From Limnobaculum eriocheiris (lineage in GTDB: Bacteria > Pseudomonadota > Gammaproteobacteria > Enterobacterales > Enterobacteriaceae): a stretch of 41,375 bases of DNA. Where the stretch lies: assembly GCF_021010575.1 (NCBI RefSeq), contig NZ_JAJNAG010000029.1:1-41375 (forward strand), written 5' to 3'. The position numbers were made by a program, and so were the translations under genes. Below, piece by piece: positions 20,649 to 31,461 of this stretch (within the stretch, counting starts at the first letter, position 1; each line of letters opens with the position of its first letter). The notes beneath the pieces were generated by a model, which was not told where the DNA came from, did not search any database, and was given only the letters and a program-made list of their open reading frames with translations.

Positions 20649-20969
20649 TTATTCCTTAATGGATTGCGGCAATGCCACAGGTGCAGGCTCACTGACCGGT
20701 GGCGGAGAAGAGGTTTCAGCTTGCTGTAAGCGCTTAATCTGACGTTCTGCCCGGCCCAGGCGCAAGCGTAAACGTAGATAAAACAGACCGCTGACCAGCC
20801 ACCCCAGAATAAAACCGCCGCCGAATAATATTGCCAGTAAAGTGGATAATGCATAATCCCCTTTGGCAATCAGGAAGTTAAACGTAACGACCTGTTCATT
20901 ATGTGCGCCTAAAGTTACTGAGATAACCAAAATAACAATGACGATAAGTCCAATTATTAAATATTTCAC
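20649..20969 (-). CDS. lapA: Lipopolysaccharide assembly protein LapA (GTG start)
   Basis: Small inner-membrane partner of LapB, also called YciS. It has 106 residues with two membrane segments (about 2-22 and 40-65), the EQVVTFNFLIAKGDY loop, and a cytosolic basic coiled-coil tail. The GTG at 20969 gives MKYLIIGL, matching E. coli MKYLLIFL, and a GGA lies seven bases upstream; an in-frame TTG four codons earlier (20981) is less likely. The C-terminal tail is proline-rich and diverged. Confidence 0.93.
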   Translation of the reverse strand: MKYLIIGLIVIVILVISVTLGAHNEQVVTFNFLIAKGDYALSTLLAILFGGGFILGWLVSGLFYLRLRLRLGRAERQIKRLQQAETSSPPPVSEPAPVALPQSIKE

Positions 20970-21171
20970 AATACTATCCAAATATAGAGATAAACGGATG
21001 AATTATACCAAGAATACTTGATTAGTGTTCTATAACTTAGCATTTCTACTCACAGATAGAAAATCTCTCTTTTTCTTCATGAGCTGTTTATCACTGACCT
21101 AATCTAATAATACTATCACATAATCTTACTGACTCTGACGAGCCGTGGCGAATAGTATTGTTTTGTATTCG

Positions 21172-21927
21172 TTATTCTTCACATTTTTTACCAACAATGA
21201 CTATTGCAGGTTTGGGGGAAAATACCCAAAACCTTGCAATTTTACAGGCAAGAAAAGCCAATAAACCACTCAGTAACACTGAAACCATTAAATCTTCTGG
21301 CCAGTGCATTCCCAACAACAGTCGGCTACCCGCCACGGTAACCGCCCAGGCCATCAGAACAACAGCGCTGACATAGCGACGGCGTGGCCATAACATTCCT
21401 ATCCCCAACAGCGCCCAGGTCGCAGTAAACAACGTATGGCCTGATGGAAATGAGTAACCGGTTTCTCGCTCCCAGTGTTTAGATAACCAGGGTGGAACCC
21501 GCTCCTCACCTTTAAGATGCTGCTCTACAATACGGGCACGTTCTTTACGAGGTAATGCATAAAACGCATTATCATCAATCTGATATTCATTCTCCATCCA
21601 GAGAACAAACGGACGGGATTCTTCTATGGTCTCTTTAATCGCTGATTTGATCCCTTGCCCACCAACAATAGTCACCGCCAGTATCGCTATCAGCAAAACA
21701 CCCGGCTTAAACGCCAGCCGTAAACGCCAGACAAACCACAACGCCAACACCGCACTGGTGATTGCTCCCCAGGGAGAACTGGCGGTTTCTGTCATCCAGA
21801 ACAAGGGCTTAAGAATAGGATTATCTTCATCCGGTGTCCATGTCCAGTCAATAAACCAGACAAATACCGGCATCACTAAAAGGAGTAAAACCCCAACAGA
21901 TATTCGCTTTGCAAGCCCGTTTAACAT
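21172..21927 (-). CDS. pgpB: Phosphatidylglycerophosphatase B / undecaprenyl pyrophosphate phosphatase
   Basis: PAP2-family membrane phosphatase that dephosphorylates phosphatidylglycerol phosphate and undecaprenyl pyrophosphate on the periplasmic side. It has 251 residues (E. coli 254). The three PAP2 motifs are present: KETIEESRPF at about 107-116, FPSGHTLF in the middle, and GSRLLLGMHWPEDL near the end. Six hydrophobic segments are visible. It is divergent from ribA, as in E. coli. Confidence 0.94.
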   Translation of the reverse strand: MLNGLAKRISVGVLLLLVMPVFVWFIDWTWTPDEDNPILKPLFWMTETASSPWGAITSAVLALWFVWRLRLAFKPGVLLIAILAVTIVGGQGIKSAIKETIEESRPFVLWMENEYQIDDNAFYALPRKERARIVEQHLKGEERVPPWLSKHWERETGYSFPSGHTLFTATWALLGIGMLWPRRRYVSAVVLMAWAVTVAGSRLLLGMHWPEDLMVSVLLSGLLAFLACKIARFWVFSPKPAIVIVGKKCEE

Positions 21928-22176
21928 CTTACTTCTCAGTTCTGGTATAATAACTGCGGTCTATAATCCCACAAAAACGGCAAAAAGAGTAAAAATACCT
22001 CCCCTGTCCGCTGATTTTTTCTTAACTATTCAGCAACAAAATTCGTTTGATTAGATTATACTGATACGTTTTATCTGACTGATAAAGTCATAAGCATTAG
22101 AATTACTGTTTATTTTCGTTGTTATATTGGCAAGAAACAGGATTCACAACGTAGCAATAGGTTATTGGAGAGTATC

Positions 22177-22767
22177 ATGCAGCTAAAAAGAGTGGCAGAG
22201 GCCAAACTACCAACACCATGGGGCGATTTTCTTATGGTCGGTTTTGAAGAGCTGGCCACAGGGCATGACCATGTAGCACTGGTATTTGGTGACATTAGCG
22301 ATCCAAAACCTGTATTAGCCCGAATTCATTCAGAATGCCTGACTGGCGATGCGTTATTCAGTTTACGCTGTGATTGTGGTTTCCAACTTGAGGCAGCATT
22401 GCAGCATATCGCGGAAGAAGGTCGTGGCATCCTGCTCTATCATCGCCAGGAAGGTCGTAATATTGGCCTGTTAAATAAAATTCGCGCCTATGCCCTCCAG
22501 GATAAGGGGGCGGATACGGTTGAAGCTAACCATCAGTTGGGTTTTGCCGCTGATGAGCGTGACTTTACGCTATGTGCCGATATGTTCAAATTGCTAAATG
22601 TTGAGTCAGTACGCCTGCTAACCAATAACCCGAAAAAAGTTGAGATTCTGTCCGACGCCGGTATCAATATCGTTGAGCGGGTACCGTTACAGGTTGGGCG
22701 TAATCCTAAAAACGAAAAGTATCTGGATACTAAAGCTGCCAAAATGGGGCATCTGTTGTCCAAATAA
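22177..22767 (+). CDS. ribA: GTP cyclohydrolase II
   Basis: First step of riboflavin synthesis: converts GTP to a diaminopyrimidine phosphate with release of formate and pyrophosphate. From the ATG at 22177 it has 196 residues, the E. coli length. The zinc ligands are the three cysteines in [18 protein letters not shown] (about 51-68), and the GTP-binding site includes [13 protein letters not shown]. The start four codons earlier was rejected because family members begin [13 protein letters not shown] and GGAG precedes this ATG. It is convergent with cysB; E. coli has acnA between the two. Confidence 0.97.
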   Translation: MQLKRVAEAKLPTPWGDFLMVGFEELATGHDHVALVFGDISDPKPVLARIHSECLTGDALFSLRCDCGFQLEAALQHIAEEGRGILLYHRQEGRNIGLLNKIRAYALQDKGADTVEANHQLGFAADERDFTLCADMFKLLNVESVRLLTNNPKKVEILSDAGINIVERVPLQVGRNPKNEKYLDTKAAKMGHLLSK

Positions 22768-22784
22768 CTCGCTTATCAGCAGGC

Positions 22785-22813
22785 ATAAAGCCCGCCAAAC
22801 TGGCGGGCTTTAT
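22785..22813. terminator. Bidirectional terminator between ribA and cysB
   Basis: ATAAAGCCCGCCA-AAC-TGGCGGGCTTTAT is a perfect 13-bp stem between the convergent ends of ribA and cysB. Loop and T runs suit both directions. Confidence 0.92.
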
Positions 22814-22831
22814 CGTTCTGTCATTCTGAGA

Positions 22832-23809
<978 letters not shown>

Positions 23810-23978
23810 TTACACCACCACTTAACAAGTATCTCAATACTGAAAATAAAAGGTTATATTCCATTGTCCAGTTCAGTGAAAACATCCCTCTCATCACACC
23901 ACTGAAGGTTTGTTCGGATATTAAAGACGCTATCAGAAAATCTGACCTGTTTTATCCACCATCCGTCAGAAAAATAAA

Positions 23979-24011
23979 AACGCCCTGTTGTTAAATGACA
24001 CACAGGGCGTT
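23979..24011 (-). terminator. Terminator after topA
   Basis: AACGCCCTGT and ACAGGGCGTT form a 10-bp stem 39 bases after the topA stop. On the minus strand it is followed by a T-rich run (TTTTTATTTTT), typical of strong intrinsic termination. Confidence 0.9.
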
Positions 24012-24049
24012 ATATATCAAGTAATATTCTACTTAATCAGCAACTTTCG

Positions 24050-26638
24050 TTACTTTTTCGGTGCTTCAGCCCATTTACCGTCGGTGTAGAACACTGACCA
24101 ACCGGTCGCTTTACCATTCTTTTCAGATGCCACATATTGTTGTTTAGTTTTACGACTAAAACGAACAATGGCTTTGTTACCTTCAGGATCGGCAACCGGC
24201 GCATCCGCCAGATAGCGAAGCTTCTCTGGTAAACGATCTTTAAAGCGACGCAATTCTTCTACCGTAGGTGCCCGCGTTTCACGAGATTTCGGAAAAGTGT
24301 TGGCCGCCAGGAATACACCTGCCGCACCGTCACGTAACACAAAATAGGCATCTGATTTTTCACAAGGCAATTCCGGTAATGGCACCGGATCTTCCTTCGG
24401 TGGCGCAATATCGCCGTTGCGTAAAATCTTACGGGTATTTTTACAGTCCGGATTGGTACAGCCCATGTACTTACCAAAACGCCCTACCTTCAGGTGCATT
24501 TCAGAACCGCACTTCTCACATTCAATTACCGGACCGTCATAACCTTTGATGCGGAACTCACCCTCTTCAATTTCATAGCCATCACATTCAGGGTTATTAC
24601 CACAAACATGAAGTTTACGCTGATTGTCAATAAGGTAGCTGTCCATTGCTGTGCCGCACTTTTTACAACGATGACGAGCACGCAATGCATTGGTTTCTGC
24701 ATCATCCCCTTCCAGCACGTTCAGCACTTCAGACTCAGGAATCAAGTTGATAGTTTGCTTACAGCGCTCTTTTGGCGGTAATGCATACCCGGAACAACCT
24801 AAGAACACACCGGTACTGGCAGTACGAATACCCATCTTACGGCTACAGGTTGGGCAATCAATTGAGGTCAGCACCACCTGATTCGGACGCATTCCCCCTT
24901 CTTCCGGTTCTTGCTCGGCCTTCTCCAACCGCTCATTAAATTCGCTAAAGAAATTATTCAGTACCGTTTTCCATGAGGCTTTATTTGTTGCCACACTATC
25001 CAGATCGCTTTCCATACGGGCAGTAAAGTCGTAGTCCATCAGGTCACGGAAGTTCTCTTCCAGACGATCGGTTACGATTTCACCCATTTTTTCCGCATAG
25101 AAACGACGGTTTTCCGTATGAACATAGCCCCTGTCCTGAATAGTCGAAATAATCGATGCATAGGTGGATGGGCGACCAATACCGCGTTTTTCCAATTCTT
25201 TAACCAACGAAGCTTCACTGAAGCGCGCTGGTGGTTTAGTAAAGTGTTGTCCCGGCAGTAACTGTTCCAGCTTCAGTGCCGTACCGACTGCGATTACCGG
25301 TAAGGTTTTATCCTCATCATTTTTGCGTAATGCAGGAAGGACTTTAGTCCAACCGTCAAAACGCAGCGTACGTCCTTTGGCTTTCAGCAGGAAGTCGCCC
25401 GCTTTGACCGTCAGCGTCGTGGAATCATATTTAGCCGGAGTCATCTGACAGGAGACAAACTGACGCCAGATCAGCTGATACAGGCGCTGGGCGTCTGCTT
25501 CCATATCTTTTAGCTGTTCAGCCTGAACATTCACATCAGAAGGACGAATTGCTTCGTGCGCTTCCTGTGAGTTCTCTTTGCTGCTGTATTGATTTGGCTG
25601 CTCAGGCAGATATTTATCACCAAAGTTATCGCTGATATAACCGCGTACCATCGCCAATGCATCCTGACTCAGATTGGTTGAGTCGGTACGCATATAGGTG
25701 ATATGACCCGCTTCATACAGACGCTGGGCCATCATCATGGTTTTCTTCACCCCAAAGCCCAGACGAGTACTGGCAGCCTGTTGCAATGTAGAGGTAATAA
25801 ATGGCGCGCCTGGTTTACTGCTGGTTGGTTTGTCTTCGCGTTCTAATACCTCATAATGCGCTTTTTCCAGCAGCGCAACCGCAGCATGAGTTTCATCACG
25901 GGTAACGGGTTTAAAGGCTTTATCATTAAAGTGAGTCACCTGCATTTGCAGAGGAACATCTTTACCGTGACTTAAATCGGCATGCAGTTCCCAATACTCT
26001 TCGGGAACAAAGGCCTTAATTTCACGTTCGCGTTCCACTACCAGACGCACGGCAACAGACTGCACCCGACCGGCCGATAAACCGCGGGCGATTTTTTTCC
26101 ATAATAAGGGGGAGACCATATACCCTACGACGCGATCCATAAAACGACGCGCCTGTTGGGCATTGACCCTATCAATATTCAGTTCGCCCGGCTCTTCAAA
26201 CGCCTGACGAATCGCATTCTTGGTAATTTCATTAAACACAACCCGACGATAGCGATTATCGTCACCACCAATAACTTCCCGCAGGTGCCACGCTATAGCT
26301 TCCCCTTCGCGGTCAAGGTCGGTTGCGAGATAGATGGTATCAGCTTTTTCAGCTAATGCTTTTAATTCAGCAACGACTTTTTCTTTACCAGGCAAAATTT
26401 CATAATGCGCCGCCCAGTCATGATAGGGATCGATTCCCATTCGGTTAACCAACGCCTGTTTAGCATCCTTTTTTACTTTGGTGCCTTTTGTTGCTGCGCT
26501 GCTTTTAGTGACCGAACCACTCGTTGGCAAATCCCGGATATGACCAACGCTGGACTTAACCACGTAGTCATTTCCTAAATATTTATTAATCGTTTTGGCC
26601 TTAGCCGGGGACTCCACAATGACGAGCGCTTTACCCAT
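24050..26638 (-). CDS. topA: DNA topoisomerase I
   Basis: Type IA topoisomerase that relaxes negative supercoils. It has 862 residues (E. coli 865). The TOPRIM domain opens the protein ([27 protein letters not shown] with the metal-binding acids), and the catalytic tyrosine lies in [14 protein letters not shown]. Three C4 zinc ribbons follow (CPTC...C, CKKCG...CDG, CEKCG...CTNPDC) and two zinc-less ribbon repeats end the protein. No damage is seen. Confidence 0.97.
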   Translation of the reverse strand: MGKALVIVESPAKAKTINKYLGNDYVVKSSVGHIRDLPTSGSVTKSSAATKGTKVKKDAKQALVNRMGIDPYHDWAAHYEILPGKEKVVAELKALAEKADTIYLATDLDREGEAIAWHLREVIGGDDNRYRRVVFNEITKNAIRQAFEEPGELNIDRVNAQQARRFMDRVVGYMVSPLLWKKIARGLSAGRVQSVAVRLVVEREREIKAFVPEEYWELHADLSHGKDVPLQMQVTHFNDKAFKPVTRDETHAAVALLEKAHYEVLEREDKPTSSKPGAPFITSTLQQAASTRLGFGVKKTMMMAQRLYEAGHITYMRTDSTNLSQDALAMVRGYISDNFGDKYLPEQPNQYSSKENSQEAHEAIRPSDVNVQAEQLKDMEADAQRLYQLIWRQFVSCQMTPAKYDSTTLTVKAGDFLLKAKGRTLRFDGWTKVLPALRKNDEDKTLPVIAVGTALKLEQLLPGQHFTKPPARFSEASLVKELEKRGIGRPSTYASIISTIQDRGYVHTENRRFYAEKMGEIVTDRLEENFRDLMDYDFTARMESDLDSVATNKASWKTVLNNFFSEFNERLEKAEQEPEEGGMRPNQVVLTSIDCPTCSRKMGIRTASTGVFLGCSGYALPPKERCKQTINLIPESEVLNVLEGDDAETNALRARHRCKKCGTAMDSYLIDNQRKLHVCGNNPECDGYEIEEGEFRIKGYDGPVIECEKCGSEMHLKVGRFGKYMGCTNPDCKNTRKILRNGDIAPPKEDPVPLPELPCEKSDAYFVLRDGAAGVFLAANTFPKSRETRAPTVEELRRFKDRLPEKLRYLADAPVADPEGNKAIVRFSRKTKQQYVASEKNGKATGWSVFYTDGKWAEAPKK

Positions 26639-27016
26639 AATATTGTTTACCTAAATTAGTCCTTCTAAATGAAACTCAACATTTCAATTTCAGCAAAATG
26701 ATGAGAAAGCATGGCTTCTATATTGTAGCGAAGATATAGGATCTCAACCTGTAACACCAAATTCAGAGTGATATTGATATTACTTACAATCAGTTAACAC
26801 CGCTAAACATCATACTGACTCTGCTGTTGAAAGCCCATAACTGTACCTGATAAAAAGCGCTACGCAACAAAATTAGCATATTAATACCGTTTTTATCGGG
26901 ATTAACTCATCCTGTCAAACCGGAAAAAATGTATTATTACAACCCATTTAACGCATTGCTCCGGCAGGCTCAGGTGACTAAAATAGCTCATTCGTAAAAA
27001 TTGAATGGAGGTATTC
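26639..27016. promoter_or_regulatory. Divergent promoter region between topA and yciN
   Basis: An AT-rich 378-base interval between divergent genes. E. coli topA has several supercoiling- and stress-responsive promoters in this position, and the same is likely here, but I could not single out elements with confidence. A good ribosome site (GGAGG at about 27007-27011) serves yciN. No reading frame in the interval looks coding. Confidence 0.55.
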
Positions 27017-27268
27017 ATGCTTAACCAAACATCACCGATTTCTCGTCAGGCATTATTGACTGAAGCTAATGAAATTATTCGCAACCATGAGGATTTTCTT
27101 CACGGTATGGAAGCCACAGATGTAGAACAAAAAGGCGATGTGCTGGTTTTTCGGGGAGAGTTTTTCCTGGATAAAGATGGACTACCGACCCCGAAAACTA
27201 CCGCCGTGTTTAATATGTTTAAACATCTGGCTCATGTGTTGTCCGGCAAATATCATCTGCAAGATTAA
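27017..27268 (+). CDS. yciN: DUF2498 family protein YciN
   Basis: Small cytosolic protein of unknown function conserved next to topA in enterobacteria. From the ATG at 27017 it has 83 residues, equal to E. coli, and keeps the C-terminal block [20 protein letters not shown] almost unchanged. The ATG four codons upstream is less likely because GGAGG is well placed for 27017. A hairpin after the stop is shared with the convergent VOC gene. Confidence 0.94.
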   Translation: MLNQTSPISRQALLTEANEIIRNHEDFLHGMEATDVEQKGDVLVFRGEFFLDKDGLPTPKTTAVFNMFKHLAHVLSGKYHLQD

Positions 27269-27280
27269 TCTGATTCTGTT

Positions 27281-27309
27281 ACCAGCAATCCGGCAAATGG
27301 GTTGCTGGT
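27281..27309. terminator. Hairpin between convergent yciN and VOC gene
   Basis: ACCAGCAA at 27281-27288 and TTGCTGGT at 27302-27309 pair with a 13-base loop. It begins 13 bases after the yciN stop and touches the VOC gene stop. T runs are poor, so it is only a probable terminator. Confidence 0.5.
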
Positions 27310-27713
27310 TAATCTGGCATCTGTGATATATCCATATACACTAATTCCCAAACATGCCCGTCCGGATCGGTAAAACCATGTCCATACATAAATCCATGAT
27401 CCTCCGGCTGACGATAGATACTTCCACCGGCACTAACCGCTTTCGCTACCTGACTATCTACCGCTTCCCGGCTCTCACAAGAGAGACAAATCAACACTTC
27501 ATTTGCTTCCTGACTATTACAAATAGCTTTAGGTGCAAAATCACTAAAACGCGCATGGGTTAGTAACATCACATAAATAGAATCGCTGACAATCATGCAG
27601 GTTGCATTCTCATCGGTAAATCGGGGATTAAAACTAAACCCTAACTGAGTAAAGAATTGAACGGAACGGGGTAAATCCCGAACGGCTAAATTGATAAAAA
27701 TCTGCTGAGTCAT
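27309..27713 (-). CDS. VOC (glyoxalase/bleomycin-resistance fold) family protein
   Basis: A 134-residue protein of the vicinal oxygen chelate superfamily. Two beta-alpha-beta-beta-beta modules are visible, with IFINLAVRDLPRSVQFFTQLGF at the start and YGHGFTDPDGHVWELVYMD at the end. The first usual metal ligand position is Asn (FINLAV), as in many glyoxalase-like proteins of unknown substrate, while the terminal Glu (WEL) is kept. It may be a lyase, dioxygenase-like enzyme or binding protein; the sequence does not decide. It sits between yciN and sohB, where E. coli has no gene, so it is an insertion into the core order. Confidence 0.85.
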   Translation of the reverse strand: MTQQIFINLAVRDLPRSVQFFTQLGFSFNPRFTDENATCMIVSDSIYVMLLTHARFSDFAPKAICNSQEANEVLICLSCESREAVDSQVAKAVSAGGSIYRQPEDHGFMYGHGFTDPDGHVWELVYMDISQMPD

Positions 27714-28087
27714 AACACCACCTCCACGAGTCCAGTCTTTTCAGTGTAGTTGGTTTATAACGGTTGTGGCGGTTGTCCATCTCACTTTCTTTTTTTAACT
27801 AAATTTCTTACCTAAATCAATCAGAGAAAGATTTACAGACTGGCGCCTGCCCTTCGGAGCAACGCAAAACGTTGTCCATTGGGGTTGCCGTAAGGCCAAC
27901 GATAAACAGGCGAAAGCCTGTTTGAACAGCACTTGCGCTGGCCCAAAAGTGTTTTGTAACAGCCCGTAGGAAATCCAGGTCCGATGCACTCCAATGCTGA
28001 GTACCCATGGTTTTCCGGCCGAGAACAAAGGTAATATAAGCTCTTTGTTTTTACGGTCGGAATATCTTCAAAAATCCAAAATAACAA
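27714..28087. other. 374-base structured intergenic region with hairpins and dispersed repeat
   Basis: No gene. From about 27839 the base composition changes and at least four small hairpins follow each other: CAACG/CGTTG at 27860-27874, GTTGCC/GGCCAAC at 27884-27900, the perfect AAACAGGC-GAAA-GCCTGTTT at 27904-27923, and CACTT/AAGTG at 27930-27951. Repeat copy A follows. Several frames stay open across the stretch, but none has a start, ribosome site or protein-like composition. Confidence 0.65.
27977..28062 (+). repeat. Dispersed intergenic repeat, copy A
   Basis: Aligned by eye with the reverse complement of 35444-35528, this stretch shares AGGTC, ATGC, CTCC, AGTAC, TTCCGGCCG, AAGGTAATAT and TTACGGTCGGA in the same order and spacing, roughly three quarters of positions. 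TTCCGGCCG and CGGTCGGAA can pair and enclose an inner AACAAAG/CTTTGTT stem, so the right half forms a long hairpin. No known repeat family is recognised. Confidence 0.65.
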
Positions 28088-29134
28088 CTACACTAACGGC
28101 TTCTGCCCTCGCTGCCACCACCTTAGCAACAAGCGGTCGGCCCCTTCAGCAACACTACCCGTCAGACGATCCATCAGTTTTTTACGCTGAGCATAGGTAA
28201 CACCAATCACATCACGATCTTTCATTTGAGCAATCACTAAATCATCGCTGGTACTAATATCATCAATCAGCCCCTTCTCTTTGGCCTGAATACCAAACCA
28301 GTGCTCTCCCGTAGCAACCTGATCGATATCCAGCGACGGACGCTGTTCACGCACAAAATCTTTAAACAGTTGATGGGTTTCATTCAGCTCTTCACGGAAC
28401 TTCTCACGCCCCTGATCGGTGTTTTCACCAAACAGCGTCAGAGTACGTTTAAACTCCCCGGCGGTATGCAGTTCCACATCAATATCATTCTTCTTCAGCA
28501 AACGATGGAAGTTTGGCAACTGAGCAACAACGCCGATAGAACCAATCACCGCAAAAGGTGCAGCCACAATACGATCGGCTACACAGGCCATCATATAACC
28601 ACCGCTGGCGGCAACCTTATCTACCGCAGCCGTCAGGCGAATACCGGCTTTACGTAAGCGATTCAACTGCGAGGCCGCCAGGCCGTATCCATGCACCATT
28701 CCTCCGGGGCTTTCCAGTTTCAATAATACTTCATCACCCGGTTTAGCGACTGCCAGAATAGCGGATACCTCTTCTCTTAAAGACTCCACTTCATGGGCAT
28801 CAATACTGCCTTTGAACGATAAAACATAAAGGCATGGTTTCAGGGTTTCCTTTTCACCATTTTTGGCCGCCAGTTTGGCTTTTTTAGCCTCAGCTTTATC
28901 CTTTTTCTTTTGTTCTTTATGCCATAATTTCTGCTCTGCCGGTTGCAAACGGGCAAACTGCATATCTTCCTGCATATTGCGATACTGCTCGCCTAAATCA
29001 ACCAGAGTTAACTCCCCTCGAAGTCCGGATTTACGCTGGCTCAGGCTTACCACCAGCAACGCCGCCGCCGCAACGACCACCACAAAAGTCACAATTTTTG
29101 CCAAAAAAAGACCATACTGAGAAATCCACTCCAC
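28088..29134 (-). CDS. sohB: Inner-membrane S49 family protease SohB (GTG start)
   Basis: Serine protease related to signal peptide peptidase SppA. From the GTG at 29134 it has 348 residues (E. coli 349) and starts EWISQYGLFLAKI, parallel to E. coli MELLSEYGLFLAKI; an AGGA lies eight bases upstream. A TTG at 29161 would add nine unlike residues. One N-terminal membrane helix (about 8-32) precedes a charged linker rich in Lys (KEQKKKDKAEAKKAK), then the protease domain with LESPGGMVHGYGLAAS, the serine motif AASGGYMMAC and GSIGVVAQLPN. The C-terminus ADRLLLRWWQRGQKPL matches E. coli almost exactly. Confidence 0.95.
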   Translation of the reverse strand: MEWISQYGLFLAKIVTFVVVVAAAALLVVSLSQRKSGLRGELTLVDLGEQYRNMQEDMQFARLQPAEQKLWHKEQKKKDKAEAKKAKLAAKNGEKETLKPCLYVLSFKGSIDAHEVESLREEVSAILAVAKPGDEVLLKLESPGGMVHGYGLAASQLNRLRKAGIRLTAAVDKVAASGGYMMACVADRIVAAPFAVIGSIGVVAQLPNFHRLLKKNDIDVELHTAGEFKRTLTLFGENTDQGREKFREELNETHQLFKDFVREQRPSLDIDQVATGEHWFGIQAKEKGLIDDISTSDDLVIAQMKDRDVIGVTYAQRKKLMDRLTGSVAEGADRLLLRWWQRGQKPLV

Positions 29135-29315
29135 AGACACATTCCTATATAGTTGAATCAAATCCGCAATGAACTAACATGATGAACAATAACTCATTAA
29201 GTATAGCTATACACTTTTGCTACTCATGCAAAAGTTTGTTTATACGCTACAATTCTATATTCGTTATGCCTGTCATCTGTTCGTGATACCGACAAATATA
29301 CCGTAAGGAGAGTCT

Positions 29316-30077
29316 ATGCACTACCAGCCACCGTCTAATTTACTCAATAACAAAATTATTATGATAACCGGTGCCAGTGACGGTATTGGCAAAGAAGCAG
29401 CTCTAACCTATGCACGCTATGGCGCTCAGTTACTGTTACTTGGTCGTAGTGAAACCAAACTTAAACAAGTACAGCAAGATATTGCTCATCAGGGTAACCA
29501 ATCTGTACTGATTTTTCCCTTTGATCTACTAACGGCAAAAATCAGCGACTATCAGAGACTGACAGAAGAGATTGCCAGCAAGGTTAATCGTCTGGATGGA
29601 TTATTACACAGCGCTGGCCTGCTGGGAGAGATCGCCCCAATTAGCGCACAGGACCCGGAAATCTGGCAACAGGTTATGCAGGTAAACGTCAATGCCGGTT
29701 TTATGCTCACGCAGGCACTGTTACCGTTATTGCTAAAATCTCCCAAGGCGTCGCTGGTGTTTAGCAGCTCTGGCGTAGGCCGTAAAGGTCGCCGCGGATG
29801 GGGGGCTTACTCAGTATCAAAATTCGCTACCGAAGGCCTGATGCAGGTTCTGGCGGACGAATATCAGGGTACTTCACTGCGGGTTAACTGTATTAACCCG
29901 GGAGGAACCCGTACCAGCATGAGGGCCTCTGCTTTTCCACAAGAAGATCCCGGTCTGTTGAAAACACCTGCCGATATTATGCCAACCTATTTATACGTTA
30001 TGGGCGATGACAGCAGTAATGAGTCTGGCATCAGTTTTGATGCCCAGCCGAATCGAATACCCGGCGCAGCCAAATAG
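29316..30077 (+). CDS. yciK: SDR family oxidoreductase YciK
   Basis: Short-chain dehydrogenase of unsettled physiological substrate, conserved next to sohB. It has 253 residues (E. coli 252). The nucleotide-binding motif TGASDGIGKEAAL lies at 18-30, the catalytic serine in VFSSSGVGRKG, and the catalytic Tyr and Lys in WGAYSVSKFATEG. GGAGAG precedes the ATG. It is divergent from sohB, and it is the last gene with E. coli synteny before the accessory region; E. coli has btuR next. Confidence 0.94.
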   Translation: MHYQPPSNLLNNKIIMITGASDGIGKEAALTYARYGAQLLLLGRSETKLKQVQQDIAHQGNQSVLIFPFDLLTAKISDYQRLTEEIASKVNRLDGLLHSAGLLGEIAPISAQDPEIWQQVMQVNVNAGFMLTQALLPLLLKSPKASLVFSSSGVGRKGRRGWGAYSVSKFATEGLMQVLADEYQGTSLRVNCINPGGTRTSMRASAFPQEDPGLLKTPADIMPTYLYVMGDDSSNESGISFDAQPNRIPGAAK

Positions 30078-30105
30078 TTCAATCTGTAAACTTAAGAGAC
30101 AAAAA

Positions 30106-30125
30106 AGCCGCCCGTAAAGGCGGCT
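30106..30125 (-). terminator. Terminator after the M20 amidohydrolase gene
   Basis: AGCCGCC-CGTAAA-GGCGGCT is a perfect 7-bp GC-rich stem with TTTTTT after it on the minus strand. It lies between the convergent ends of yciK and the amidohydrolase gene and closes the leftward accessory transcript; it may also stop yciK less efficiently. Confidence 0.88.
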
Positions 30126-30147
30126 CTTAATGACATCAATACGATGT

Positions 30148-31419
30148 TTATTTAGCCATCAGTTTTTGCAGACAGCCAATGAACAGATTTACAGCGGTTT
30201 CTAGCTGCTTCTCGTCAAAGTCAAACTCTGCCTGATGGTGACCCGCTTTCAGATCCGCACCCACAATAAAGTACAGTGATTTACCGCCGTGACGCTGAAC
30301 GCGTTTAGCCAGTACGGTAGCATCTTCACTGCCGCCAAAGATGCGCTCAGGCACCACGGTCAGCGCAGGATTTTGCTTCACTACGCTGGTTAACAGATCG
30401 ACCAGCTCTTTATCGTTTTGTAGATCAACCGCTTCACCCATAACTTCGCTTTCTAAACGTAAGTCAAAACTATGAGCCGCACCGGCAGCCATACGCTCTA
30501 CCTGCTCTGCCATGAAGGTGTTAATAGATTCATCTTCACCGCGAACTTCAACCTGAAGCTCACCATAAGCCGGTACTACGTTACGGCCTTCACCGGCACG
30601 GATAACACCCACGTTAATACGGGACATACCTTTACCGTGACGGGAAATACCTAGCATTTGAGTCGCGGCGTGACAGGCGCCTGCCAGCGCATTACGACCT
30701 AAATGAGGCTCGGCACCGGCGTGAGCAGGCGCGCCGTAGAAACGGAAGTCATACTTGGTGGTGCAAAGGAAGCTGTTTGGATTAACAACGATCTCACCGG
30801 TTTTAGCAATAAAGCCAAGGTGCATTCCCAGGAAGTAATCAGCATCGTCAACAATACCGCTTTCTGCCATTGGTCTTGCACCGCGAACGCCCTCTTCAGC
30901 CGGTTGGAACAACAGCTTCACTTTACCACTCAGTGAACTGCCGTTCTCAACTAACCATTTGGCAATGCCTAAACCGATGGACATATGGCCATCATGACCA
31001 CATGCGTGCATTAAACCCGCGCTTTTCGATGAAAAGCCCTCTTTATTAGGAACGTGCTCACCAACCGCACACTCCTGCACGTTAACGCAGTCAATATCAA
31101 AACGCAGAGCAACTGTCGGACCAGGTTTACCGCTGTCAAATGTTGCCATACAGCCGGTTAATTCATCCATCTCAGCTAACAGTGCTTCGTCAACACCTCT
31201 TTCTCTGGCCAGCTCCAACCCACGCATTACTACGTCAGCTTTACGACCACGAACAAACTCAGGGTTAATCACTTTTGGACCAGCGATAACGTCCAGCCCC
31301 ATCTTGCGTAATTCAGTAATTAAACGTGCCGTAGTAGTAAATTCGGACCAACCGATTTCAGGAAAACGGTGAAGTTCACGACGCCATGTTACTAATTGGT
31401 TTAAATCAATAGTCGACAT
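30148..31419 (-). CDS. M20 family amidohydrolase, AbgA-like
   Basis: Zinc amidohydrolase of the M20D group, closest in my memory to E. coli AbgA, one half of the p-aminobenzoyl-glutamate hydrolase. It has 423 residues (AbgA 436). The metal site is HACGHDGH at 138-145 with the acidic pair EE at 175-176 (FQPAEEGVRGARPM); a dimerisation domain follows (about 220-330), and the last ligand is in KAGHHQAEFDFDE. No AbgB partner gene is present, and the transporter beside it is DcuC-like rather than AbgT. The substrate could therefore be another N-acyl amino acid, a dipeptide, or p-aminobenzoyl-glutamate. It starts 42 bases after the transporter gene behind an AGGAAGGAAG ribosome site, so the two form one unit. 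Confidence 0.85.
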   Translation of the reverse strand: MSTIDLNQLVTWRRELHRFPEIGWSEFTTTARLITELRKMGLDVIAGPKVINPEFVRGRKADVVMRGLELARERGVDEALLAEMDELTGCMATFDSGKPGPTVALRFDIDCVNVQECAVGEHVPNKEGFSSKSAGLMHACGHDGHMSIGLGIAKWLVENGSSLSGKVKLLFQPAEEGVRGARPMAESGIVDDADYFLGMHLGFIAKTGEIVVNPNSFLCTTKYDFRFYGAPAHAGAEPHLGRNALAGACHAATQMLGISRHGKGMSRINVGVIRAGEGRNVVPAYGELQVEVRGEDESINTFMAEQVERMAAGAAHSFDLRLESEVMGEAVDLQNDKELVDLLTSVVKQNPALTVVPERIFGGSEDATVLAKRVQRHGGKSLYFIVGADLKAGHHQAEFDFDEKQLETAVNLFIGCLQKLMAK

Positions 31420-31461
31420 TACTCTTCCTTCCTTATTATCTGATAGTTACTGCATAACGGT

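Noticed and set aside
27795-28087. Three overlapping minus-strand frames of 63 to 84 codons between the VOC gene and sohB
   Set aside because: Three frames open at once reflects base composition and hairpin repeats, not coding; starts lack ribosome sites and no domain is recognisable.
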